Source: Leucothrix mucor DSM 2157 (GTDB taxonomy: Bacteria > Pseudomonadota > Gammaproteobacteria > Thiotrichales > Thiotrichaceae). From it: a DNA stretch of 64,000 bases. The DNA lies in contig NZ_ATTE01000001.1 in NCBI RefSeq assembly GCF_000419525.1, forward strand, positions 3,569,501 to 3,633,500, given 5' to 3'. This document shows positions 1 through 8,241 of the stretch, piece after piece (position 1 is the first letter of the stretch; every line of letters begins with the position of its first letter). Under the pieces are notes generated by a model that worked only from the letters and a program-made list of their open reading frames with translations, did no database searches and had not been told where the DNA came from. The translations under genes and the position numbers were made by a program.

Positions 1-1
1 A

Positions 2-535
2 CGTCGTGCGCTAGCAATTCAGTTGATCATCAATAACGAATGGGGCCTCACCAAAAATGAAAACCCGCTGCAAGGTGCTTTCATTATTGAAGAGCTGACC
101 GAGCTGGTTGAAGAAGCGGTATTGTTTGAGTTTGAACGCATTTCTGAGCGTGGCGGCGTGTTGGGCGCCATGGAAACTGGCTATCAGCGTGGCAAGATTC
201 AGGATGAGTCGATGCACTACGAGCACATGAAACACGATGGTAGTTTGCCGATTATTGGGGTAAATACCTTCCTGAATCCGAATGGCCCTGAGACCTTTGA
301 TATTGAACTGGCGCGCTCGACTGAAGATGAAAAGCAAAACCAAATCAAACGTTTGCATGAATTCCAGAGTGAGCACAGTGGGGATTCAGAAGCGATTTTG
401 AAGCGCGTGCAGGATGCGGCTATCAATAACGAGAATATCTTTGAAGCGTTGATGGAAGCAGTACGCCATTGCTCGCTGGGGCAGATCTCGGATACGCTGT
501 TTAATGTCGGCGGGCAGTATCGTCGGAATATGTAA
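2..535 (+). CDS. icmF: Fused isobutyryl-CoA mutase IcmF, C-terminal end (partial)
   Basis: The frame is open from the window edge and shows the last ~177 residues of an acyl-CoA mutase. The chain ends GGQYRRNM directly after the mutase barrel. Methylmalonyl-CoA mutase alpha chains instead continue into a C-terminal B12 domain, whereas IcmF carries its B12 and G-protein chaperone domains N-terminally and ends with the mutase domain. IcmF-type enzymes interconvert isobutyryl-CoA and butyryl-CoA (or isovaleryl/pivalyl-CoA) using adenosylcobalamin. The following genes for 3-hydroxyacyl-CoA dehydrogenase and enoyl-CoA hydratase fit short-chain acyl-CoA oxidation. A separate large mutase subunit lacking a B12 domain cannot be excluded because the N-terminal part lies outside the window. 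Confidence 0.82.
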   Translation, partial: RRALAIQLIINNEWGLTKNENPLQGAFIIEELTELVEEAVLFEFERISERGGVLGAMETGYQRGKIQDESMHYEHMKHDGSLPIIGVNTFLNPNGPETFDIELARSTEDEKQNQIKRLHEFQSEHSGDSEAILKRVQDAAINNENIFEALMEAVRHCSLGQISDTLFNVGGQYRRNM

Positions 536-558
536 TTTGTGGATTTTTAAGTAGCACC

Positions 559-669
559 GCAGGCTGGTTTTGGAATTGATTACGGAAATCGCGGCGAGCA
601 CATCCTTGTGCGCTTGCTTCGGCATCCATGCCTCAGATATTTCCTACATCAAAGCCAAAACCAGCCTGC
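559..669. repeat. Intergenic inverted-repeat element (111 bp)
   Basis: A perfect 15-bp inverted repeat (559-573 against 655-669, arm GCAGGCTGGTTTTGG) bounds 81 bp that itself holds shorter nested palindromes (a GGAAAT/ATTTCC pair and a GCACA/TGTGC hairpin). It fills the gap between icmF and the dehydrogenase gene and codes for nothing obvious. It looks like a small dispersed or palindromic element; no second copy was seen in this window. It could also act as a transcription terminator for icmF, though there is no T-tract. Confidence 0.5.
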
Positions 670-732
670 TCAGTCATATCATTAAAATCATCCACTCTGT
701 TGGGTGATTTGTTTTTTAGCCAGAGAGAAATT

Positions 733-1587
733 ATGAATATTAAAACAGTTGGCGTCATTGGCGCAGGAACCATGGGAAATGGTATCGCTCAGGTATTTGC
801 AGCCTCCGGCTTTACGGTGGTGATGCAGGATATTGCGGATGCTTCGCTTGAGCATGGTGTTGCAACCATTTCTAAAAGTCTGGATCGTTTGATCAAAAAA
901 GAAAAGATCACCGATGCAGACAAGCAAGCAACCTTGGCACGTATCAGCACAACAACCGATGTGAGCCAATTGGCTGATCTGGACTTGGTGGTTGAAGCAG
1001 CGAGTGAGAATCTTGATATCAAAGCGAAGATTTTCCAGCAGCTGGATCAAGTGTGTAAGCCGGAGACTATTCTGGCCTCTAATACCTCCTCGATTTCACT
1101 GACGCGTATTGCCCGTGAGACTCAGCGTCCGGATAAAGTGATTGGTATGCACTTTATGAATCCCGTGCCAGTGATGAAGTTGATCGAAGTGATTCGTGCG
1201 CTACAAACTAGCGATGAGACTTACACCGCGATTGATGAGCTATCTCGCCAGATTGGTAAGGTGCCGGTCGAAGTTAATGATAACCCTGGCTTTATCTCCA
1301 ACCGTATTCTGCTACCAATGATTAATGAGGCGATTTTTGCCTTGCAGGAAGGCGTTGCTAAAGCGGAAGCGATTGATGAAATCATGAAGCTGGGTATGGC
1401 GCATCCAATGGGCCCACTGGAACTGGCTGATTTGATTGGTCTGGATACTTGCTTGTCGATCATGGAAGTGCTGCACGATGGCCTTGGTGACAGTAAATAC
1501 CGCCCCTGCCCGCTCTTGCGCAAAATGGTAGATGCTGGTTATCTTGGCCGTAAAACCGGACAAGGTTTCTACACCTACGACGCTTAA
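733..1587 (+). CDS. hbd: 3-hydroxybutyryl-CoA dehydrogenase
   Basis: A 284-residue 3-hydroxyacyl-CoA dehydrogenase that oxidises (S)-3-hydroxybutyryl-CoA to acetoacetyl-CoA with NAD(P). The Rossmann fold begins at residue 5 with GAGTMG (residues 10-15). The catalytic His-Glu pair is visible as H140 in GMHFMNP and E152 in KLIEVI, and the C-terminal dimerisation domain starts near the NDNPGF segment (about 190). The length is typical of stand-alone Hbd/PaaH proteins. The start at 733 is chosen over an upstream in-frame codon at 628 because it has an AGAGA Shine-Dalgarno and begins directly with the nucleotide fold. It is followed after 11 bp by the enoyl-CoA hydratase gene, suggesting one operon for butyrate-level acyl-CoA oxidation, possibly with icmF. 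Confidence 0.92.
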   Translation: MNIKTVGVIGAGTMGNGIAQVFAASGFTVVMQDIADASLEHGVATISKSLDRLIKKEKITDADKQATLARISTTTDVSQLADLDLVVEAASENLDIKAKIFQQLDQVCKPETILASNTSSISLTRIARETQRPDKVIGMHFMNPVPVMKLIEVIRALQTSDETYTAIDELSRQIGKVPVEVNDNPGFISNRILLPMINEAIFALQEGVAKAEAIDEIMKLGMAHPMGPLELADLIGLDTCLSIMEVLHDGLGDSKYRPCPLLRKMVDAGYLGRKTGQGFYTYDA

Positions 1588-1598
1588 GGAGCACGCTA

Positions 1599-2384
1599 AT
1601 GACTTACGAAAATATCTTGCTGGAAACGGTAGAACCCGGAATTTACGTACTGACAGTGAATCGCCCCAAAAGCTACAACGCGCTGAATGCCGCCACACTG
1701 GATGATATTCACAGTGCCTCTCAAACAGTGGCTGCTGATCCTGACGCTCGGGTTTTGATCATAACCGGCGCAGGCGATAAAGCCTTTGTTGCCGGGGCTG
1801 ATATCAAAGAAATGCAGAATTTCACCGGCATCGAAGGCAAGCGATTTAGTGAAAAAGGCATGCGCACTTTCCACAGCCTAGAGCTATTGGATATTCCCGT
1901 TATTGCCGCAGTGAATGGCTTTTGCCTTGGCGGCGGCTGTGAACTGGCGATGAGTTGCGATTGGATTATTGCTTCGGAAAATGCCTTATTTGGGCAGCCG
2001 GAAGTGAACTTGGGCGTAACACCAGGTTTTGGTGGTTCGCAGCGTTTGACGCGCTTAGTTGGCCGTGCGCGCGCCATGGAAATGCTGGTGACTGGCAATA
2101 ATATTAAAGCAGAACAGGCAGAGCGTTGGGGATTAGCTAATCATGTTTATCCGGCGGCTGAGTTGATGGAAGAAGCGCTAAAGCTGGCTCGAACCATTAG
2201 CAGCAAAGGGCCACTGGCGGTTGGCATGGCAAAGCAACTGGTGCAGCACGGTCAGGATATTGATCTGGAAGTGGCTTGCGCGATGGAAAGTCAGGCATTT
2301 GGGTTGGCGTTTTCGACCCAAGATCAGAAGGAAGGCATGACGGCGTTTGTTGAAAAGCGCAAAGCGGAGTTTGCAGGCCAATAA
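1599..2384 (+). CDS. Enoyl-CoA hydratase (crotonase family)
   Basis: A 261-residue crotonase-fold enzyme that hydrates trans-2-enoyl-CoA to 3-hydroxyacyl-CoA. The oxyanion-hole segments GADIKEM (about 66-72) and CLGGGCELA are intact, and both catalytic glutamates of true hydratases are present (E115 in GCELA, E135 in GQPEVN). It has a good ribosome site (AAGGAG, 1587-1592) and lies 11 bp after the 3-hydroxybutyryl-CoA dehydrogenase gene, whose substrate it supplies. The pair therefore probably works together in short-chain beta-oxidation. Exact chain-length preference cannot be read from the sequence. Confidence 0.92.
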   Translation: MTYENILLETVEPGIYVLTVNRPKSYNALNAATLDDIHSASQTVAADPDARVLIITGAGDKAFVAGADIKEMQNFTGIEGKRFSEKGMRTFHSLELLDIPVIAAVNGFCLGGGCELAMSCDWIIASENALFGQPEVNLGVTPGFGGSQRLTRLVGRARAMEMLVTGNNIKAEQAERWGLANHVYPAAELMEEALKLARTISSKGPLAVGMAKQLVQHGQDIDLEVACAMESQAFGLAFSTQDQKEGMTAFVEKRKAEFAGQ

Positions 2385-2400
2385 ACTTTTGTTGTCGGTG

Positions 2401-2495
2401 CCATGTTATCGCATAAACGCTGTGGGCCGGAGTCATGCTATCGCAGAAACGCTTCGCCTCCTGCGTCGGAAGGCGCTTATTCTGCGATAACATGG
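2401..2495 (-). repeat. Hairpin repeat element, copy A
   Basis: Read on the minus strand, this holds a stem of about 12 bp (CATGTTATCGCA pairing with TGCGATAGCATG, one G-U type mismatch) closing a 37-nt loop at 2446-2482. The loop is nearly identical to that of copy B at 2888-2956 (two differences) although the stems are unrelated in sequence. A further perfect 13-bp inverted repeat joins 2401-2413 and 2483-2495. It lies 16 bp after the hydratase stop and may also help end that transcript. Confidence 0.65.
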
Positions 2496-2616
2496 CTCCT
2501 TGTGTTGGTGGTGACGGTTGGATTTTTTTGTTTGAATTTTAGAAAATAAACAGGCCTATTTTTGAGCTTTTTTGGGCAAGATATTGTGAGACTGATTATC
2601 TAAAGGGAGAAAGAGA

Positions 2617-2700
2617 ATGATTAGCAAATATTTTATTATTCTCTCTCTTGTTGTGAGCGGACTAGCAGCTGTCGCAGCCTCTTCTGATCCTGAAAGATAG
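2617..2700 (+). CDS. Possible 27-residue signal-peptide-like protein
   Basis: A short frame starts with ATG at 2617, with a purine-rich AAGGGAGAAAGAGA Shine-Dalgarno region immediately before it. The product has a lysine at residue 4, then a hydrophobic run ending in small residues (AAVAAS) and a short polar tail ending in PER. This is exactly a secretion signal with an AVA-type cleavage site and almost no mature protein, so it may be a tiny membrane peptide or the broken start of a lost exported protein. No family is recognised. Confidence 0.3.
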   Translation: MISKYFIILSLVVSGLAAVAASSDPER

Positions 2701-2887
2701 GACCTATTGGTGGGGTAAGCGGAGGGTAATAAGGCTAAATGAATAAACAGCCCCCTATGCTACACAGTTAGCCGCTCATAGTCTTAAGACGATACTACAG
2801 CCTCAACTACCGCATCACCCTTTCGATGCCATAAGCATTTAGCTTTTCCTAAAAGAATCTCCATAACCCAATCCCGCGACACCACAA

Positions 2888-2956
2888 GGCGAATCATTCC
2901 GCAGAATAAGCGCCTTCCAACGCAGGAGGCGAAGCGTTTATGCGGAATGATTCGCC
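2888..2956 (+). repeat. Hairpin repeat element, copy B
   Basis: A perfect 16-bp stem (2888-2903 with 2941-2956, arm GGCGAATCATTCCGCA) closes a 37-nt loop at 2904-2940. The loop contains its own small hairpin: CGCCTTCC and GGAGGCG with one bulged T around AACGCA. The loop matches that of copy A in inverted orientation. It sits immediately before the sco stop codon (2958) and could double as that operon's terminator. Confidence 0.65.
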
Positions 2957-2957
2957 G

Positions 2958-3725
2958 CTACCGAAGTGCATCTACAATTCGGAGTTCCTTCTTCAAGCGC
3001 TCCACATCCACCTGAGCACCCCGATATTGCTGAATCATCACTCCTTCATGGTTAATGAGATACAACAGCGAGCGATGATCAAGCTGCTCACCATCCAATG
3101 GCTTCACTCCCACCGAAAACTGCTCAGTCAACTCATCAGTATCAGCCTGACTCGCCACTCCAAAGCGCCATGTTGGTTGATCAATTTCAAAACGCTTGGC
3201 AAAGTCTTTCAACTGCTGCGGCGTGTCACTTAACGGCGCAATGGTGATGGATACCAATTTAATACGGTCAGTCTTGGGCTCAAGCTTCAGCTCATTATGT
3301 ACCCGACGCAAACCAATCGTTTGCACCGGACAGACGCTGGTACAACCGGCAAACATGAAGTTGACTAATAAGGTATCACCTTTTAGGTCTGCCAGAGAGA
3401 AGCGCTTTCCATCTTGATCGGTAAGTGCCAGATGGGCCAATTCAGCGGTATTCAGTGGACCTCTTACCGGAGCATCAGGCCTTAATAAATTAGCCGCGAT
3501 TCGGGCGTCAGGGCCGGAGCCTTGTTCATCGATCACTGCTACGGCAGACTCAGTAGCCTCATCATCAGACACCACTGAGCTAACCGCTGCAAGCTCTGGC
3601 AATTCCACCGTAGCAAACGCAGCATAGCCAATCAGCCCCGCCAAACCACCAGCCAGCAGCAAAGCTTTTGGCAGGCTCATAGAAGGCTTTACCTCACGGA
3701 ATCGAGTCACCTTAGTTGCTGACAT
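2958..3725 (-). CDS. SCO1/SenC-family copper chaperone
   Basis: A 255-residue membrane-anchored thioredoxin-fold protein of the SCO1/SenC family, which binds Cu and delivers it to, or reduces cysteines of, copper enzymes outside the cytoplasm. A single membrane segment lies at about residues 18-40. The copper motif CxxxC is C128/C132 (GCTSVCP) and the third ligand is H217 in LDHRSL. Its start overlaps the stop of the upstream galactose-oxidase-like gene by 14 bp, so the two are translationally coupled. That context suggests it matures this copper radical enzyme rather than, or in addition to, cytochrome oxidase; no cox genes are nearby. Confidence 0.9.
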   Translation of the reverse strand: MSATKVTRFREVKPSMSLPKALLLAGGLAGLIGYAAFATVELPELAAVSSVVSDDEATESAVAVIDEQGSGPDARIAANLLRPDAPVRGPLNTAELAHLALTDQDGKRFSLADLKGDTLLVNFMFAGCTSVCPVQTIGLRRVHNELKLEPKTDRIKLVSITIAPLSDTPQQLKDFAKRFEIDQPTWRFGVASQADTDELTEQFSVGVKPLDGEQLDHRSLLYLINHEGVMIQQYRGAQVDVERLKKELRIVDALR

Positions 3726-6027
3726 TGATTGTCACCTCACCCCAGCTACTACGACCTTCTACATCTTCAAACACATACCAGATCTTATCTTCACCACTAA
3801 AGCCTGCCGGTGATCGGTAGGTCAGTTTATTGTTCACCAACGCCACGCTACCTGCCTTTAGTGAATAAGCATTCGGCGCGGCAAGCACTAAACCATTACC
3901 CACATCATTCGCCAATACATCGATGGTTATTAGATTACCGGAACTGGCACTCGCGCTATCAGGGTTACCAACCGGAGCAGGATTACCGCCACTGCTGACA
4001 TTAATCGTCACTTCACCCCAACTGCCGCGCCCTTCAATATCAGTAAACGTGTACCAAATCTTATCTTCACCGGTAAACGTCTGTTGCGAGGTATACGTAA
4101 GCTTATTATTGGATAGCGCCACAGAGCCGCCTTTTAACGACCATGCATTCGGTGCATTGAGCACTAAGCCACTACCAATGTCATTACTCAATACATCAAT
4201 CGTCAGTGAGTTACCGGAGGTTGCTGCAATGGTGTCTGGCGTGCCCACCGGCGCAGGATTATTCACCCCACCACTCACGGCAATCGTGACTTTGGCGCTA
4301 TTAGTACGACCTAAGCTATCGCTAATCACATACCAGAATGTATCCGTTCCACTAAAGCTAGCCGATGGCGTATAAACCAGATTATTACCGCTTTTGCTAA
4401 TCGTGCCGGCTTTTTCAGAATAACGATTGTAGTCACTCACACTCAGCGAGCTTCCGGTATCATTGGACAACACATTGATCGTTTTTGGGCTGCCCGCCGT
4501 AGCGCTGCTCGTATCTGCAATCGCAACCGGATACGCAGGCTCGTTATACACCGCCGTACTGGAAATCCGAATGATATGCCCTTCCGACGGCACGCCTTGG
4601 TTATCAATCAAAAACATCAGGTAGTGACCGGGAGTCGCAATATTAGCCGAGTCTGGAATCTCAGCGCGCAAGCCAAACGAGGTATCCGTGAACTCCAGCT
4701 CAATAAAGCGCTGCTCCATATTAAAGGAGTGCGTTACCGCGCCGGTTTTCACTAAGGTCACCCGACTAATTTGATTAGCGGCAGGGTGTGCAATGGCAAC
4801 CGCCGCGCCATAAGGCGCTTCATCCGGCGCATTGCTAATCGTTGGTCTGGCCGCTGCGCCCGTGCTATTAAACAGGTACGGTGGTGAGAATATTTCGGCA
4901 TTAGTATTGACCTCCGGCCCCGGTGCGCCGCCTCCGGCAACCAACACCCGACCATCTTTTAGCAGCATGGCGGTTGAATGATATAGACGCGGACGTAGTG
5001 AACCCGACATTAATGACCATTGCTCTGTAGCCGGGTCCCAGATTTCCGGCTTTAGCGAAACACCCTGTAAAGTATTTGCAAGCTGAGAGCCGCCAAATAA
5101 TGCCACCTTACCATCCGGCAGCACGACACTGTCAGACCAGCGTCGGCCTGCCTGAGTAGGTCGGGATGTCTCCCGCACTACCGGATTAGTACCGTTCACA
5201 TCCACCACAATCGCACCATTAGCCACGGCATTATTGCCATAACCAGAGACTTGTAAGATCTTGCCCGGTTGGTACATCACTGCCGTCGAAGTATTGCCAA
5301 AAGATACCGCCGGCAAGGTACCGGCATCCTGCAATGAGCCAATGCCATTGGGGTTCATAAAGTACATTTTGCGATCTTGCATACCAAACACGCGACCATT
5401 CGGGGTCACCCACAAGCGCGGATACCAATAGCCATAGTTGTTAGTTTGAATACCCAATAACGAGCGCCAACTATTGCTGGAGGGTGAGTAGATCTCTGGC
5501 GTCACCACCGGACGATTCTGCCCATCTCGACCACCGGAGAGCAAAATCTCACCATTCGGCAAAGCGATAGATGTGGGATACCAGCGCGCAAAATTCATAT
5601 CTGGCGCACTGGATAAGGAGTTATTACCCGTATCAAAAATCGGGGCGGAGTTAATACCCGAGTTAACAAAGCCCTGAGGTCGCGCATCACCACCCGACAT
5701 GAGAATATCGCCGGATTCCGGCAACATAATCGCGGCAGAGCAAAAGGAATCAACCCCCAGCGTATTGGGTAATGTGTTGTGTGATGAAGCCGTGGTGCCG
5801 GTAACCGGGTCCCACAAATCATACATAAACTGCGCACCCTGCACACCTGCGCGATTGGTTCCCCACGTGAATATTTTGCCTTGTGGCGTCATTACTGCGT
5901 GAATGGCGATCAGTGGCCAGTCATGCTGCGCACTCCATTGACCTTCCGTGTCAGGGGCTGCCTGTAGCGATGGCGCAATACAGGCAAACAGCAAAGCGGT
6001 GGCGCCCACTTTATTTATAATTTTCAT
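3712..6027 (-). CDS. Galactose-oxidase-like copper radical oxidase with C-terminal Ig/cadherin-like repeats
   Basis: A 771-residue exported protein: signal peptide (1-23), seven-bladed kelch propeller with DUF1929-type domain (about 30-495), then three ~90-residue repeats (about 500-590, 591-682, 683-771) that end in WGEVTINV-like strands. Residues matching the galactose oxidase active site are all visible: C96 in SFCSA and Y150 in ARWYPT (the Cys-Tyr crosslink pair), W187 in NSWRSL (stacking Trp), Y349 and H350 in RLYHST, and H433 in VTHSFN. The family oxidises primary alcohols or aldehydes with O2, giving H2O2; the substrate here is unknown. It is coupled to an SCO copper chaperone and preceded 132 bp upstream by an AraC regulator in the same direction. 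The repeats resemble VCBS/cadherin-like adhesion modules and suggest surface or matrix location. Confidence 0.88.
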   Translation of the reverse strand: MKIINKVGATALLFACIAPSLQAAPDTEGQWSAQHDWPLIAIHAVMTPQGKIFTWGTNRAGVQGAQFMYDLWDPVTGTTASSHNTLPNTLGVDSFCSAAIMLPESGDILMSGGDARPQGFVNSGINSAPIFDTGNNSLSSAPDMNFARWYPTSIALPNGEILLSGGRDGQNRPVVTPEIYSPSSNSWRSLLGIQTNNYGYWYPRLWVTPNGRVFGMQDRKMYFMNPNGIGSLQDAGTLPAVSFGNTSTAVMYQPGKILQVSGYGNNAVANGAIVVDVNGTNPVVRETSRPTQAGRRWSDSVVLPDGKVALFGGSQLANTLQGVSLKPEIWDPATEQWSLMSGSLRPRLYHSTAMLLKDGRVLVAGGGAPGPEVNTNAEIFSPPYLFNSTGAAARPTISNAPDEAPYGAAVAIAHPAANQISRVTLVKTGAVTHSFNMEQRFIELEFTDTSFGLRAEIPDSANIATPGHYLMFLIDNQGVPSEGHIIRISSTAVYNEPAYPVAIADTSSATAGSPKTINVLSNDTGSSLSVSDYNRYSEKAGTISKSGNNLVYTPSASFSGTDTFWYVISDSLGRTNSAKVTIAVSGGVNNPAPVGTPDTIAATSGNSLTIDVLSNDIGSGLVLNAPNAWSLKGGSVALSNNKLTYTSQQTFTGEDKIWYTFTDIEGRGSWGEVTINVSSGGNPAPVGNPDSASASSGNLITIDVLANDVGNGLVLAAPNAYSLKAGSVALVNNKLTYRSPAGFSGEDKIWYVFEDVEGRSSWGEVTINVSN

Positions 6028-6159
6028 GATTCTCTCCGAGGCTGGGGACTTTATCTCTCCAGACTAGGAATCAGGCGCGTGTACCACTATCACAACTGAG
6101 CCAGATGGCACTCACTTTCAGATAAGCAGTACAGCATCATTCAATCAAAACGGAATTGT

Positions 6160-7050
6160 TTAAAGACGGGATTGGCTAACGGCTTGCTGATAAATCTTCG
6201 GCGCAACGCCAAACTCACCACGAAACACCCGCGCAAATCGACTGGGGTTATCATAGCCGCAATGCTCCCCGACTCGCCCAACAGGAACCGCTTCGCGCAA
6301 TTCAGCCGCGGCCAAACTCATTCGCTGCTTGGATAAAAACTGATACGGCGACAAGCCAGTACTTTGCTTAAACATGTGTGCAAAGTGATAGGTGCTCAAA
6401 CACGCCTCATCGGCGAGTTGTTCCAGATTAATATCCTGATCGAGATTGGCCTGCATATAATCGAGCACTCGCGACTTTGCTTTAGGCGATAAACCGCCGC
6501 GCACCGGCTCCGGTTTACGTTGGCTGTATTGGCTCAATAAATACAGAATCAGCTGTTGCTGCACATCCTGAAGCAGCAGGCGATTACTCATATCCGTCGG
6601 GTGCATATTGGCCAGTAAACACTGCAAACCAGCAATCAATTGCGGATCGGATTCAAAGGTTAAATCCGGCAATTGCAGCAGACGCGGGTCCATATCAAAG
6701 GCCGTTAAGCCAAGATAATTGAGATGCGTATCGGTGAAATACAAATGCAATAGTCGTAGCTGCTTACCAACCACCCATTCCGAATAATGATCTGCTGGAA
6801 AGAAGCATAATTTTCCGGGGCCACCCAAGCGGTTTTTCATATCCGCACGGTAGGTATTTTGGCCACCTTCAAGGTACAAGCTCAGGGTGTGCAGATGCTT
6901 ATTGTGGGTCGGCACATAGTCCGCCTGATTTTGCCAAACCGCCAAGGAAACATCATGCTGAACATCGGCATACACCAAGCACTCGGCCTTAGAGGCGAGC
7001 ATGGCGGGCGATAGCAAACGCTTCGTCGATGATGGGTTAGAGGCAGTCAT
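6160..7050 (-). CDS. AraC-family transcriptional regulator
   Basis: A 296-residue regulator with an N-terminal cupin-like sensing domain (HTLSLYLEGG region) and a C-terminal double helix-turn-helix (from about residue 185, with the second motif GYDNPSRFARVFRGEFG). The start at 7050 is preferred over a possible in-frame start at 7143 because the extra 31 residues do not look like the family; neither has a clear Shine-Dalgarno. It lies upstream of, and in line with, the copper radical oxidase-SCO pair (132 bp gap) and divergent from a DMT exporter gene at 7183. Either could be its target. The effector is unknown. Confidence 0.85.
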   Translation of the reverse strand: MTASNPSSTKRLLSPAMLASKAECLVYADVQHDVSLAVWQNQADYVPTHNKHLHTLSLYLEGGQNTYRADMKNRLGGPGKLCFFPADHYSEWVVGKQLRLLHLYFTDTHLNYLGLTAFDMDPRLLQLPDLTFESDPQLIAGLQCLLANMHPTDMSNRLLLQDVQQQLILYLLSQYSQRKPEPVRGGLSPKAKSRVLDYMQANLDQDINLEQLADEACLSTYHFAHMFKQSTGLSPYQFLSKQRMSLAAAELREAVPVGRVGEHCGYDNPSRFARVFRGEFGVAPKIYQQAVSQSRL

Positions 7051-7182
7051 CCACCGAAAGTAATCTAATTCCACCAACTCAACAATAGCCCAGCCGACCA
7101 CGCAGCGAAAAAGCGCAAGATTTGGTTCTAAAGTGCCGCGCATTCGGCTTTACACTGCATTTTTATTCCAGGCGTAACTGCA

Positions 7183-8082
7183 ATGACTCTCTTTCTCTAT
7201 ATCGTCACCGTGTTTGTATGGGGCACTTCATGGCTCGCCATTACCTTTCAGGGCGGCTCGGTCGATACGCTGGTTTCGGTGTTTTATCGCTTTGCGCTGG
7301 CGACGGTAATCCTGTTCCCGTTTTTGCTGATCACCAAGCGCTTGCAGCCGGTGAAGCGTAGCGATCATCTCTGGTTTTTCCTGCAAGGTTGCTGCCTGTT
7401 CTGCTTTAACTTTATCTGTTTTTATAACGCCGCTCAGTACATGCCGAGTGGCTTGCTGTCGATTGTGTTTTCAGCCGCGATTTTTTATAACGTAATCAAC
7501 AATCGGGTGTTTTGGGGCGTTAAACCCAGCCCGTCGATTTACACAGCTGGGACATTAGGGCTTGCCGGTTTAACCTTATTGTTCTGGCAGGAACTGCAAC
7601 ATACTGCTGCCTCTCATGAATTATTTTTAGGGATTGCCTTGGCTGCACTCGGTACCTTTGGTTTTTCACTGGGTAATATGATCACCGTGCGCCATGCTAA
7701 ACACAATATCAATCCACTCACCGGCACCGCCTATGGCATGACGTATGGCTCGCTGGTGTTGCTGGCGATTATTACCGTTACTCAAACCCCAATTACTTGG
7801 GATAGCAACCCGATGTATGCCTACAGCTTGGGCTATCTGGCGCTGTTCTCGTCGGTGATTGGGTTTACAGCGTACCTCTCGCTGGTAAATCGGATTGGTG
7901 CAAATCAGGCAGCTTATGCCACAGTATTATTTCCGGTGATTGCACTGGGTTTGTCTTCGGTTTATGAGGGCTATATTTGGGGCGTGATGAATGGGTTGGG
8001 TTTAGTGCTGGTACTGTTGGGGAATGCGGTTGCTATGAGGTTAATTCGTTTACCAAAGAAGCTAACTGTAGCGCATATATGA
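7183..8082 (+). CDS. EamA-type DMT transporter
   Basis: A 299-residue inner-membrane protein with about ten hydrophobic segments arranged as two EamA repeats (the first begins FVWGTSWLAI, the second near residue 145). Drug/metabolite transporters of this type export amino acids or metabolites by proton exchange; the substrate cannot be inferred. It is divergent from the AraC regulator gene with a gap of about 130 bp, a common arrangement for a regulator and its exporter. Confidence 0.88.
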   Translation: MTLFLYIVTVFVWGTSWLAITFQGGSVDTLVSVFYRFALATVILFPFLLITKRLQPVKRSDHLWFFLQGCCLFCFNFICFYNAAQYMPSGLLSIVFSAAIFYNVINNRVFWGVKPSPSIYTAGTLGLAGLTLLFWQELQHTAASHELFLGIALAALGTFGFSLGNMITVRHAKHNINPLTGTAYGMTYGSLVLLAIITVTQTPITWDSNPMYAYSLGYLALFSSVIGFTAYLSLVNRIGANQAAYATVLFPVIALGLSSVYEGYIWGVMNGLGLVLVLLGNAVAMRLIRLPKKLTVAHI

Positions 8083-8190
8083 AGTACATGTATTTGACGT
8101 GACTATCTTGCCAGTTGTGCTCCGGCTTAGCTAAGCCAAATAGAGCGCTTGATGAAAGGGTATTGACAAGATACAGCCAACAGGTTTACG

Positions 8191-8203
8191 TTTATAGTAT
8201 AAA
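8191..8203 (+). promoter_or_regulatory. Candidate operator/-10 region of the Xre-ImmA/PIN operon
   Basis: A perfect 13-bp palindrome TTTATAGTATAAA, with an AT-rich second imperfect palindrome at 8201-8211, lies about 40 bp before the start codon at 8242 and includes a -10-like TATAGT. It would be a natural site for binding by the Xre domain of the first gene. A TTGACA at 8163-8168 is too far (24 bp) to be a normal -35 for this -10. Confidence 0.35.
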
Positions 8204-8241
8204 TATTATTTTCATAAACCAACAACCTAAAGGAGGCCAAT

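Larger units (their letters stand above)
2385..2957. other. Gene-poor gap between the acyl-CoA operon and sco
   Basis: 573 bp between convergent genes. It holds two inverted copies of a hairpin element at its ends (2401-2495 and 2888-2956) and one possible 27-codon open frame (2617-2700). Nothing recognisable is seen in 2701-2887. Confidence 0.6.

Noticed and set aside
8163-8198. TTGACA at 8163 with TATAGT at 8193 as a sigma-70 promoter
   Set aside because: The spacing is 24 bp, well outside the usual 16-18 bp, so no promoter is called.
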